DNA of 64,000 nt from Streptomyces uncialis (GTDB lineage: Bacteria; Actinomycetota; Actinomycetes; Streptomycetales; Streptomycetaceae). Positions 20,304-30,000 of the stretch are shown one piece after another (position 1 is the stretch's first letter; every line of letters starts with the position of its first letter). The notes below the pieces were generated by a model. That model did not search any database. It worked only from the letters and a program-made list of their open reading frames with translations, and was not told the origin of the DNA. The position numbers and the translations under genes are program-made. Location: positions 2,356,001 through 2,420,000 of the forward strand of contig NZ_CP109583.1 of NCBI RefSeq assembly GCF_036250755.1, in the 5' to 3' direction.

Positions 20304-20993
20304 CTATCGGGCAGCGTGCGTCGGTGCGCGCTCCGGGCCGGCTGTGCCGAAGGCGGCTTCAATAAGGGCGTTGGAAGCTTCGGCCGACGCGGGCGGCTGA
20401 AAGCGGTGCGGGAAGCGGCGGGCGAGTGCAGAAACGCTGATGCCGGTCCGATCAGCCAGGTTGGAGATATCCCAAGCGGTGCGGTGCCCGCTCAGCCAGG
20501 TTGCAATACAGGTGTCTCGGAGGTCGGAGACCCTTCTGCCCAGAGGCGAGCTGAACTCGTGGGGCTCCAGGACGGCTTCCCGCGCGCTGCGCCATGCCTT
20601 GCGGTAGACGGCCCCGGGCAACGGTCGACCGTCATCGCGGGTGAACATCAGGTCCGCCGGACCTAGGCCACGCCGGGCGACTTCCGCCTTCAGAATCTCC
20701 ACCAATTCCGGGCTTGCCGGAACCACCCGCACAACACCAACGCCCTCCACGGCTTCGTCCCCGCTCCTGAGACGGCCAGGAAGAACCATCAGCTCGCCCG
20801 GGCCTTGGTTGGGCAGATTCGCGTCACGCACCCGCAGAGCCAATGCCTCATGCGGCCTCAGTGCCGCCAGGGCTACGGACGACAGGAAGGCGCGCAGTGG
20901 GCGGCCGTTCCGCGGGCATTGACCGATCCGATTCAGCAAGTCGTCTCGCTGCCGATCCGACAGCAGGAACCTTTCATCAACAACAGCAGCCAC
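20304..20993 (-). CDS. Degenerate tyrosine-recombinase-like protein
   Basis: 229 residues from a GTG start (20993) with GAGGAG upstream. The middle resembles a phage-integrase catalytic domain: ALAALRPHEALALRVRDAN replaces the normal first Arg block, and DLRDTCIATWLSGH resembles the second. The C-terminal box that should hold Gly-His-Ser and the Tyr nucleophile reads DRTGISVSALARRFPHRF and has no Tyr. There is no N-terminal arm-binding domain. It is probably non-catalytic, either a decayed integrase or a small accessory DNA-binding protein of the element. It is transcribed in the same direction as xis and int. Confidence 0.65.
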   Translation of the reverse strand: MAAVVDERFLLSDRQRDDLLNRIGQCPRNGRPLRAFLSSVALAALRPHEALALRVRDANLPNQGPGELMVLPGRLRSGDEAVEGVGVVRVVPASPELVEILKAEVARRGLGPADLMFTRDDGRPLPGAVYRKAWRSAREAVLEPHEFSSPLGRRVSDLRDTCIATWLSGHRTAWDISNLADRTGISVSALARRFPHRFQPPASAEASNALIEAAFGTAGPERAPTHAAR

Positions 20994-21518
20994 AGGGGAG
21001 ACTCCTCGAAATAGGGGTGCGTTTCCAACGGAACAAGACGCCCATCCGGCTTCAGCACCGAAGGACACCTACAAGGCTCCGGAAGATTCCCGGTTTCGCG
21101 AACCGGGGATTGCGTGGTACAAGGAGCGACGAAGCCCGACTTGCCGTTCGTGGTTGAGTCACATGGCCGGCGTCTCACGAGAGAGAAGAGTTCGGGTGCG
21201 CCGAGCACCTTGGCAGATCACTGGGCCACAGGTTTCGACTGTTTCCCGAGGCCCCTCAGCAGGCCCTCGCACCGACATGATCAAGGTTGACATATCTCTG
21301 GCGAAAATATCCAGTCAAATCAAGCACGAATTGGTCTGCCGTCGGCGAACTGCACTCGAACGCATCGCGCACCCAACGCCTCGCCGACACAAGGGGAAAC
21401 CCGGAGGTGAGTTCTGCCAGACGTACAGCCACCCTGAACAAATACCGACCAGAGCGCCTCCCGCCAAGCCGCTGACACCTTTCCGCTCGATCGACTACTC
21501 GTCACTAAAAAAGCGAAA
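20994..21518. other. Non-coding region upstream of the degenerate integrase
   Basis: No gene supported. A palindrome at 21089-21107 (CCCGGTT-N5-AACCGGG) lies about 100 bp upstream of the integrase-like gene and may be its operator. The stretch 21280-21520 is less GC-rich than its surroundings, consistent with acquired DNA. Confidence 0.45.
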
Positions 21519-21562
21519 CGGCCTCCGGAGCCGTGTGCGCAGGTTCGAATCCTGCCGGAGCC
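21519..21562 (+). pseudogene. 3' half of tRNA-Arg(CCG), probable attachment-site remnant
   Basis: An anticodon arm CGGC-CTCCGGA-GCCG (anticodon CCG) is followed by a short variable loop and a perfect T arm, GCAGG-TTCGAAT-CCTGC, then acceptor-like CGGAGCC. No matching D arm or 5' acceptor strand lies upstream, so this is not a complete tRNA. Integrases of Streptomyces elements recombine within the 3' half of tRNA genes and leave such copies. It is followed 51 bp later by a strong terminator, as after a real tRNA. Confidence 0.75.
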
Positions 21563-21613
21563 TCGCCTCAACCGGCACGATGTTGCGGTTGACCAGCGCA
21601 GATGCCAAGGATG

Positions 21614-21648
21614 AAGAGCGGGAACCAGTCTCACTGGTTCCCGCTCTT
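21614..21648 (+). terminator. Strong Rho-independent terminator
   Basis: 16-bp perfect stem (AAGAGCGGGAACCAGT / ACTGGTTCCCGCTCTT) with a 3-base loop, followed by T-rich sequence. Probably the original terminator of the tRNA whose 3' half lies just upstream. Confidence 0.85.
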
Positions 21649-22288
21649 TGTCGTTGGTTCGCGCTGATCGCGATAGACCTGCGACAGGGGCTGACCTCCA
21701 GGCATCATCTGAAGACCGCAGCGGCGAACAGGGGCCGCGCAGCGACGGGATGCGCGACCCCGCGCCAAACGATCGCCCCCGTCGACACCCCTGGGAGGCC
21801 CTCCGTTGCCGCGAACCATCCGCTTCGACAAGACCCAAGAGGAACTTCAGTTCGAGAACACCTGTCGCCCGTATCGCGATGTTGAAGCCGCCGAGAGCGG
21901 GGAACTTACCCGCGAGACGACCATCGAGCCGCTCCGTGCGGGGCGGGCCGATGTTCTGATCGGCCAACCAGAAGGCTCATGGCTCGACGTAAAGCGTGCA
22001 CATTATGACCTCGATACACAGCACGGAAAGATCTCAATTGCCCAGGCAGTAGCAAGGTTTGCAAACGCCGAGCACGGCGGCATCGTCGTGGTGGGCATGC
22101 GAGGAAAGAAAATTCCTTCGGGAGAACTGATTCACAGCATTTGCCCCGTACCCCTCGACGGACGCACGCTGCGTCGCTATCAGAGCGCCCTGGAGCACCA
22201 CCTATACCCTCCTCCGAATCTCCTTGACATTGAGGAGTTCTCCCATGGATCAGGGCAATGGATTGTCTTTCTCCATATCCCGCCACAG

Positions 22289-22313
22289 TGACGGCGGCCA
22301 GTTGGGATTCCCC
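22289..22313 (+). repeat. Left terminal inverted repeat of the marR-hydrolase cassette
   Basis: Begins TGACGGC and contains GGCCAGTTGGGATTCCCC. Its first three bases form the premature stop codon of the AlbA_2 gene. Confidence 0.88.
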
Positions 22314-22374
22314 ACGTACGGCCAGTTACTTTGTCACTCCCTGCGAGCAATCGGGCGATCTCCTGCGGCCTGGC

Positions 22375-22848
22375 TCAGTCGACGTCGCCGTTGCCCATGA
22401 GTTCGAGGAGGCGGGAGAGGACCCGAAGGCAGGCGTCGACCTCGGTGTCGGTGAGGTCACCGCCGACTTGGCGCAGCACTGCGCGTTCGCGGTCGAGCAC
22501 GGCGGTGATAGCGGTCCGACCCTGTTCGGCCAGCCGGATGAGGGGGGACCTTTTGTGGGCCGGGTTGGGGGCAGGTTCGACCAGACCTCGTGTGGTCGCG
22601 TCGTTGACCATACGCTGGACGAACTGGCGGCTGAGTGTCTGCGCCCGTGCCATCTGAGGGACGGTCATGGGGCCATGTTCATGGAGCAGATTGAGTACGG
22701 CCCGCACCCCTACCGACAGTCCTTCGACGGACACGTCCTGCTCCACCTTGCGCTGGGTACGCCGGTACAGCGGGCCCACCAAGTCGAACACCTCGGTGAG
22801 TCGTTCAGTGAGTTCTTCGGATGCCAGGCCACGATCTGTCTCATTCAT
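22375..22848 (-). CDS. MarR-family transcriptional regulator
   Basis: 157-residue winged-helix repressor. Core: LSVGVRAVLNLLHEHGPMTVPQMARAQTLSRQFVQRMVND, then the wing around RSPLIRLAEQGRTAITAV. It is divergent from the hydrolase with 57 bp between the start codons, inside the mobile cassette. Two similar inverted repeats in this gap are obvious operators. ATG 22848 has only a weak GGGA box; upstream in-frame codons run antisense to the hydrolase and are not credible. Role inferred: sensor of a small phenolic or xenobiotic compound that controls the hydrolase. Confidence 0.88.
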   Translation of the reverse strand: MNETDRGLASEELTERLTEVFDLVGPLYRRTQRKVEQDVSVEGLSVGVRAVLNLLHEHGPMTVPQMARAQTLSRQFVQRMVNDATTRGLVEPAPNPAHKRSPLIRLAEQGRTAITAVLDRERAVLRQVGGDLTDTEVDACLRVLSRLLELMGNGDVD

Positions 22849-22857
22849 CCCACAAGG

Positions 22858-22907
22858 ATGACACCCTGGTTGCCATTTTCCTACAGGAATGACACCTTGA
22901 TTGTCAT
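22858..22907. promoter_or_regulatory. Twin operators between marR and the hydrolase gene
   Basis: ATGACA-N7-TGCCAT at 22858-22876 and ATGACA-N7-TGTCAT at 22889-22907, centre to centre 31 bp (about three helical turns). The second overlaps the hydrolase start codon, so a bound MarR dimer would block both translation-start region and promoter. Confidence 0.7.
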
Positions 22908-23682
22908 GAATGATCTGTTCTGGCTCGATACCGGCACTGGCCGCCCCCTCGTCCTGCTGCACGGTGGCTTCCTGGACCACCGCATGTGGAATGACCAGAT
23001 CCCCGCCCTCGCCGCGCGGTACCGCATTATCGCGCCCGATGCCCGAGGCCACGGCCGGTCCGCCAACGCCACCGAACCGTTCCGGCACACCGACGTCCTC
23101 GCCGCGCTGCTACGACATTTGGGCACCGGCCCCGCCATCCTGGTGGGCGTCTCCATGGGGGGAAGCATCGCGGTCGACACCGCGCTGGAGCATCCGGAAC
23201 TGGTCAGTGCGGTGGTCGTCAGCGGCTCCGGGACCAGCGAACCGTACTTCACCGACCCCTGGACCACTCAAACCTGGACCGCGTGGCAGTCGGCGATGTC
23301 CGCCGGCGACCTGGACGCCGCCGTCGAGGAGTTCACACTCTTCGCCGCAGGCCCGCACCGCACCCTCGACGATCTCGACCCGGAAGTCGTCAGCCGACTG
23401 CGCGAGATGACACGCAGCACCCTGTCCAAGCACACCCCCGACGAACCCGACCCGCGCATCCCCGTCCGCGACACCTGGAACCGTGCCGCCAAGATCGACG
23501 TACCCGTGCTGGCCATCAACGGCACCATCGACTCACCCGACCACCTCGGCATGGCCGAACGCCTCACCAACACCGTCACCAACGGCCACGCGACATCGAT
23601 CGACGGAACCGCCCACTACCCCAACATGGAACGCCCGAACGTCTTCAATAGGGCGCTCGAAGACTTCCTACGCACCTTGTGA
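22906..23682 (+). CDS. Alpha/beta-fold hydrolase
   Basis: 258-residue cytoplasmic hydrolase. The oxyanion motif LLHGGFLDH is near residue 18, the nucleophile elbow is GVSMGG, the acid residue lies in INGTIDSPDH and the His in GTAHYPNMERP. Typical size for epoxide-hydrolase/haloperoxidase-like enzymes; the natural substrate is unknown. ATG 22906 overlaps an operator half-site. As the only enzyme in the mobile cassette, it is presumably the selected cargo, for example detoxifying an ester or lactone that the paired MarR protein senses. Confidence 0.88.
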   Translation: MNDLFWLDTGTGRPLVLLHGGFLDHRMWNDQIPALAARYRIIAPDARGHGRSANATEPFRHTDVLAALLRHLGTGPAILVGVSMGGSIAVDTALEHPELVSAVVVSGSGTSEPYFTDPWTTQTWTAWQSAMSAGDLDAAVEEFTLFAAGPHRTLDDLDPEVVSRLREMTRSTLSKHTPDEPDPRIPVRDTWNRAAKIDVPVLAINGTIDSPDHLGMAERLTNTVTNGHATSIDGTAHYPNMERPNVFNRALEDFLRTL

Positions 23683-23765
23683 CCACCCAACCGACTCCTC
23701 GCTCCACGATCACCGAATGTCACCAACGGCGGCCAGATAGCTCCCCCGCTAATTGGCCGCCAGTG

Positions 23766-23790
23766 GGGGAATCCCAACTGGCCAACATCA
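23766..23790 (-). repeat. Right terminal inverted repeat of the marR-hydrolase cassette
   Basis: Read on the minus strand it begins TGATGTT and contains GGCCAGTTGGGATTCCCC, 22 of 25 identical to the left end. Confidence 0.88.
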
Positions 23791-24097
23791 CCACAGCCCG
23801 AGGAACTTAAGCCTTTCCTTGTCCATGGGTCAGTAGTCGACGGATGCATCGAGGGCGCCTTCATCAGCATCGTCCGCCGCAGAGGCGAAGGGTCGATCCC
23901 TATTACCGCGCCTGCAATTCACTCCACGCTGGCTGCTGGCCGCGCCCTACTCAGGCGCGGCCAACTGCCCAGGGGCCCACAGAACTAATCGGCCCAGGCA
24001 AACTCCTTCTCAATCTTCATTTGCTGCTTGGTGGCCGTAGACGCACCCTTCGTAAACGCGATGGGTCACTTCGACGGAGTGCGGGCCCGGTGCTCTG

Positions 24098-27000
24098 CTA
24101 GTCGGTGATGCCGTAGTAGTCGCCGAGGAACTGGGCGATCTCCGCTGCGTGGGGCAGGAGCAGGGGGAGGTGGGTGGTGAGGGCGGTGCGGGTGGCGTCG
24201 GCGAGTTCGGCGCGGGAGGAGGTGGCGGTGGAGACGTAGGGGTCGAGGCGTCGGATGAGTTCGTAGTTGCTGGTGACGTCGACGTCGTGGAGGGCCTTCT
24301 CCAGCGGGGGTGCTCCGGGTGGGGGGATGGCGGGGAGGATGCGGGAGATGTAGGTGACGCGGTGGAGGATGCGCCAGCAGGGGGGTTTGCGGTCGCTGTG
24401 GCGGGCCTGGCGCAGGGCGGCTGCGTTGGGGTTGTTGCTGTTGGCGAGCCAGGTGGGGTCGGCGACTTTGTTGTAGAAGTCGTCGAAGTGGGTGGTGTCC
24501 TGGCCGAGGTAGAAGGTCATGAAGCGGTAGGCGTCGACTTTGCCGGGGACGAGGACGGGTTTGCCCGCGGCGTATACCGGTACGCCCTTGTCGTCGTATT
24601 TCTGGAGGTCGCGGGTGGGATTGCACTCGACTTCGATGCTGTGGGAGCGGGTGGCTTCGCGGCTTCGGGTGCGGGTGACGGTGGTGCCGCCGCCGAGGCT
24701 GGCCTCGAACTGGAGGCCGACGCCGACGCCGGAGATTTCGAAGCTGGTTTCCAGGGTGCCGGTGACTTTGCCGGAGAAGGTGTAGGAGCCGCCGGTGGTC
24801 TGGGTGACGACGTCGGTGGTGCCGGTGGTTTCGGCGAAGAAGCCGCCGTCGGCGGTCCAGACGTAGGTGTTGGCGATGTTGCGGTTGGCGAAGGCGTCGG
24901 CGGTGGCGGTGGGCTGTTTGGCGTCGGGGCTGGGGGGTGTTGCTCCGATGAAGGATTCCAGGACCTTGCCGGCGCGCTCGGCGGTGGGGTCGCTCTTGCT
25001 CGTTTCGGTGGAGACGGTGTTGTAGTAGTTCTCCAGTTGCTGGCGTTCGCGCATGATGCGGCGTTTGATGGCGTACGCCTCGCGGGGTTTGAAGTAGCTG
25101 TAGTCGCCGCGCTGAGTGGCGTTGGGGTAGGCGGGGTCGAGAACCTTGCCGCGTTCGTTGAAACCGACGGCTCCGTCGAGGGTGCCCTGTTTGGTGTATT
25201 GGGGGTTGATGGGGAAGCTGATGATGTTCCAGTCCCTGGGGATGTCGGGGTTGGGCATCATCCGGTAGGCGACCAGGTCACCGGTGTGGGCCAGGCGCAG
25301 GGCGTAGACGTCGGCGGTCTCGGACTGGACGAGGGCGTAGCCCTGGTTGGCGGGGGCGTAGCGGCGGCCGATGGCGTCATTGAGGAGGGTGGCGGGGTCT
25401 TCCCAGGCGCCGGTGAGGGTGGCGGTGGTGTTGCGTTCGGTGCTGGTGCCCTGGGAGACGGAGGTCTCGTTGGTCCAGGCGTTGGAGAATTCGAGGCTGC
25501 CGCCGAGGCCGCCTTTGACCTTGGCGTCGAAGAGTGGCCTGGCGATGCCGAACCCGACGGGCGCGATGATCATCAGGGTTTCCTGGTCGACTTCGGTTGC
25601 GGCGGTGAGGCTGAAGCTGGTGTCGACGCTGCGTTCGTGGGCGGAGGAGAGGGTGGAGGTGACCTCGTCGGCCTGCTGGAAGGTGACGGTGGAGCAGCCG
25701 GCGGGGTCGGTGCCGCCGGTGAGGTTTTCGGAGGGGACGGGTGGGGCGCCTTCGATGTAGCCGATGAGCTGGGGGTCGAACTGGATCTGGCTGACCCATT
25801 CGCTGACCAGGTCGCCGACCTTGTAGCCGGTGGTCAGGTGCCAGAAGCCGTCGCTGAGGTGGCTGTAGGAGCGTTTGAGGACGCCGTATGCCTCGCCGCT
25901 CTGGGTGTACTGGAGGTCGGCGTATTCGGCTGCGGCGGGTCCGGCGGTGGCGCTCTGGTGGAAGAGGGTGCGGACGCCGGCGAGGGCTGAGCGGACGGTG
26001 GCGGTGTCGGTGGAGACAGGGGCGGTGGACAGAACGATGCGGGGGCGGGTGGCGTCGGTGCCGACATCGAGGTGGTTGCCGCGCAGGGAGTGGTCCGCCA
26101 CGGTTTCGGCGGTGACCGTGGTGGAGTCGGAGTCGAAGGGCCAGTAGGCGAGCAAGTCCTGTTTGTCACCCTTGAGGCGGGTGAAGAGGTTGTCCAGGAG
26201 CTGTTCGGGGGTGCGGGCGGTGCGCCACAGGCGCACCTCTTCGAGGGTGCCGTGGAAGAAGTCGCTGACGGTGCCGGCACGGTTGAGAGCGCCGAGGGTG
26301 AGCTGTTCGTCGCCCCACTCGCCGAGAGGAGAGGTGGCGGGGGTGTCGCAGGGGATGGGGCGGCCGTCGCGGTAGAGGGTGAAGGCGCTGGCGCGGGGGT
26401 CGGGGTCGGTGGTCCAACGGGCCCGGCGCAGCTTCAGGTCGTATCCGCCGGCGGTGTCGGTGGTGGAGTTGCCCTCGTTCTCCTCGAACGTCCAGCGGGC
26501 GATCAGGCCGTCGTCCCTCGGCTGGAGTACGGTGCCGAGCTGCTGGTTGTCCCGGGCCTTGCCCCAGATGCGGACCTCGCCGATGGTGCCCTTGAGCGCA
26601 TGGGCGGTGGTGCCGTCCTGGACGCGGCCGATCTCCAGGGCGCCGTCGTTGCCGCGGGGGCCGGGGCCGGTGTACCGGCCGTAGTCGACGGGGATGAGTG
26701 TTGCGGGCTGGTTCTGGGGCTGGGGCTGCAAAAGGAATGCGGGGTTGATGATGGCGAGCTCGGTGCCGTCGACGACGAACCGGATGTCCTGCCATTCCGC
26801 GACGTCGACGCGTTCCACGACGTCGAATTCCTGGCTTGTGGTGGTGCCGTCGGCGCCGGTGACGGGGAAGTTGCGTTTGCCCTTGACTTCCTGGGTGGTG
26901 CTGCCGGCCTTGCGGACGACGGCGATCCGGTGGAAGCCCGCGGTGATCGCGGTGGCGGAGGTGAAACGTTTGACGACCGGTCCCGGTTCCTCGAAGGCAA

Positions 27001-30000
27001 ACTCCAGCTTCCCGTTCGCGAGGACAGTGAGCTGGTAGGGGACGCTGCCGCCGGTGCCGTCCCCGAGCCGGCCCTTGGAGATCAGGCCCTGGCGGGTGCC
27101 GATCGCGTCGATGGTGGCGAAGACCTCGACGGTCAGGTCCCCGGTGATGTCGAGGGCGTCCGCGTCCGGGGTCTCGGCCCACGCCGTGCCGTCGAACCGC
27201 AGCGCCCAGGACTGCTCGTGGACGGCCGCCAGATGGGACCAGTCACCGCAGGGGTAGCTGTCCCGGCTCTGCCGGACCTTGTCCCCGACGGCCGCCACGA
27301 TGCGGTACTTCGTCAGGGCGGAATCGGACGTGGCGGGGTCGCCCCAGACGCCGCCGTGACGTCCGAGCGGACCCGTGTCCGTGAACAGGAGCTGGCCGTC
27401 CGCGTACGCGGTGTCCAGACGGGACTTCTCGTAGATCCAGGCGCCGGTCAGCCCCGGCTCGGTGGAGGTGATACGGCGGTAGCGGTCGGCGTTGATGTCG
27501 GCCGCCGACCGGGCCACGTTCCACGTCCGCAGCTCCGCCAGCCGCCCGGAGAAGAAGTAGGTGGTGCCGGTGTCGGTGCGGCCGACGACGATGAAGGTAC
27601 TGGCGGTGGGCACCCCGGTGGCTGTGCGGCGGGCGACCTCCAGCCCGTCCCGGTAGATGACCTGGACCTTGCTGGTCCGGTCGAAGGTGACCGCCCAGTG
27701 ATGCCACTCACTGTCGTTGTAGGCCGCGGCGGTGGTGAGAGTCTGCGCGGAGCCTGAGGCGTTGAACCCGAAGCTGAATTTCCCGTCCGCGGTGAAACCC
27801 ATGGTCAGCCCGTTGACACCACAGCAGACGATGGTGTCCACGGAGGTGCGGTTCGCAGTGCGCTTGAGCCAGCACTCGATGGTGAAATCCGTCCCCGTGG
27901 GGTCGGCCTGGTTAATCCCCAGGGCGTCGTTGCTGCCGTCCAGGAGCATGCCCCCGGGGAGCGCCTCTGCGGAGGTGAGGGCGAGAGCCGCCTTGGTGTC
28001 CGCGCTCCTGGCGTGCAGGATCCGTGAGCGGGCGGCGGGGATGAGGTGGGGCTTGATCCATGCCTCCGCGGTCAGGTCCCCAGCCGGGGCGGTGACCTGT
28101 TCGAGCCGGGCGGCGGGCAGGGACAGCCGGTGCGAGGCCCCGTTGAACGAGAAGGCCCGGCCCGGGGAGTCCCCGCGCCACCGGCTGCCGTGCCCGGACA
28201 CCCGCACGGTCGCGGTCCCGTTCGGCACCGGCGACTCGGCCTTGTCCGCGCTCACCGTGATCCACCGCGAGCCCCGGGTCAGTGACACACCGGGCTGCGA
28301 GGCGGTGGCCTTGGTGGTGTCGTAACGCACGAGGGAGATCACCGTCCCGGGGGTGATCCCGGCCGACGGCGGGGGCGTCACCCGCAGCGTGGTCGCACCG
28401 ACCACGGCGGCCGTCGTCACCAGATGGGAGGCACTCCCGATCCACAGATACCCATACGCGGGAACCGCCACGGGAGTGGCCTGGGTCAGGCGCACCTGGT
28501 CGCCGGAGACACTGGCCACCGTGCCGACCTGGACCGGCTCGTCCGGCACACCGTTGACGATCGCCGCCAGATCCCGGGCCCGCCGCGGCAGCCGCGCGAA
28601 CACCTCCGTCTCCGTACCCCGGGTGACCGTCAGATCACACAATCCTGCGGCCGCCGCGCCGTTCACCGTCGCATCGGTGACACGGATCTGCGTTCCCGCC
28701 CCCAGATCGAGCCCCGGATCACGGGCGGTGAACAGCGCCGTCACCCCGGCCGCGGCGATCTGCTGAACCCCGCGCACCGCACTGGTGTCCAGATACGCGG
28801 CGAACAATTGCCCGTTCGCCCCCCGGAAATACATGGCCACCCGCCCGGCCGCACTGTCCATCAGGAACGGTGTGGCCGAACTCCGCGCGAACCGCAGCAC
28901 CGCCCCCGCACTGCTCAGACCGTTCGCGTCGACCGCGATGATCGGCACCGACAGCACCAGATCAGCCGAACCCAGCAGCGCCCCGGTCAGCCGCGACAGC
29001 TCCTCGCGCGCCAGCCCGAGGTCCGCCTGCTTCACCGCCAGATCCTGCTCCCGACGCTGGATAAGGGGACCGACGACAGCGAGCCGGCTCTGCTTCAGCA
29101 GCAGCTGCGGGTCCGGGGCCATCCCCACCTTCTCGGCCCGTAACGCGATGGCAAGGTCCTCCGGCCCCACTTGAAAGCCGCGATACCAGAGATTGGAGTC
29201 CACCTGCTGGAGGGTGAAGCCGGTACGTATGTCGCCCTTCACATACCACTGGACGTTCGTGGACGGCGTGCCGGTGACAGCGGGCTGCAGCACGCTGCCC
29301 ACAGCGCCCGGTGGGTGGGGGCTGGGGAGTGCCGACGACGTGCCCATGACCCTGTCGCCCACATCCAGAGCGACCACCATCACCCTGGGGTTGCCGTAAC
29401 GGCCCTCCACACCGGGCACCGGCCTCAACTGCCAACGCATCCCGGGCGTGGAAGTATCCCCCACCATATCGCCGGACCAGCGGCCCAGGTAAATTTCCTG
29501 GCCGGCCATCCTGATAGAGACGGCCCATTTCATCGGGTCGGTGGAACCCGACCCGATGATCCGGGCGATCTCCGCCTCAAGCCCCGCCTTCTCCACCGTC
29601 AGGGCAGTGACCTCGTTCTGAATGGTCCGCACTTCCTGCTCCAGCTGCCCGACCCGCCCTTCCTGAGCGGTGACCCGGTCGGCGGACTCCTCCACCGGGC
29701 GGCCGACCTCCGACAGGGTCACCACGTCCGGCACGTCGGCGAGACGCCCGTCCACCCCCACCCCGAAGTCGACAGCGGCGATGTGCGCCTCCGCCGCCGG
29801 GGTCCCGCTGGGCCGGGTGGCACACGCGAGCAGGACGCGGGCCTGACGTTTCGCCGGCTTGGCCTCGTCACCGTAGCCGGACACCGCCTCCTCCTGCTGG
29901 TAGTACAGCGAGGCCGACAGACCGGACACCACATCCCGCCCGGACACCGTGAAACTGTCCCGGCGCACCCCCGGATGGTCACCGACCGGGGCCAGCGAGG

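Larger units (their letters stand above)
22289..23790. mobile_element. Transposase-less mobile cassette carrying marR and an alpha/beta hydrolase
   Basis: 1502-bp insertion with 25-bp terminal inverted repeats (22289-22313 and 23766-23790), 22 of 25 identical, sharing GGCCAGTTGGGATTCCCC. It is flanked by a 6-bp direct repeat CCACAG (22283-22288 and 23791-23796), taken as target-site duplication. Extra GGCCAG-type copies lie just inside both ends. The only genes are a divergent MarR regulator and hydrolase pair; no transposase is present, so mobilisation must be in trans. The structure matches the mobile insertion cassette concept known from Bacillus. The parent IS family was not identified. 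Confidence 0.88.
21806..23988 (+). pseudogene. AlbA_2 (Schlafen-type) DNA-binding protein gene interrupted by a mobile cassette
   Basis: The 5' part (21806-22288, TTG start after GGGAGG) encodes 161 residues with an AlbA_2 core: GSWLDVKRAHYDLDT, AQAVARFANAEHGGIVVVGM. It ends at a stop supplied by the inserted cassette. The 3' part (23797-23988) continues in the same frame as PEELKPFLVHGSVVDGCIEG through FISIVRRRGEGSIP to a natural TAA. Joining 22288 to 23797 gives a 224-residue protein with the normal family C-terminus and no other damage, so the insertion is recent. The original function is unknown; AlbA_2 proteins are often annotated as ATP- or nucleic-acid-binding regulators in mobile or defence contexts. 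Confidence 0.85.

Noticed and set aside
21519..21562. Complete tRNA-Arg gene
   Set aside because: Only anticodon arm, T arm and 3' acceptor are present; no D arm or 5' acceptor strand upstream.
21154..21885. Plus-strand frame crossing the tRNA remnant and terminator
   Set aside because: It reads through a tRNA half and a strong hairpin and has no protein similarity.
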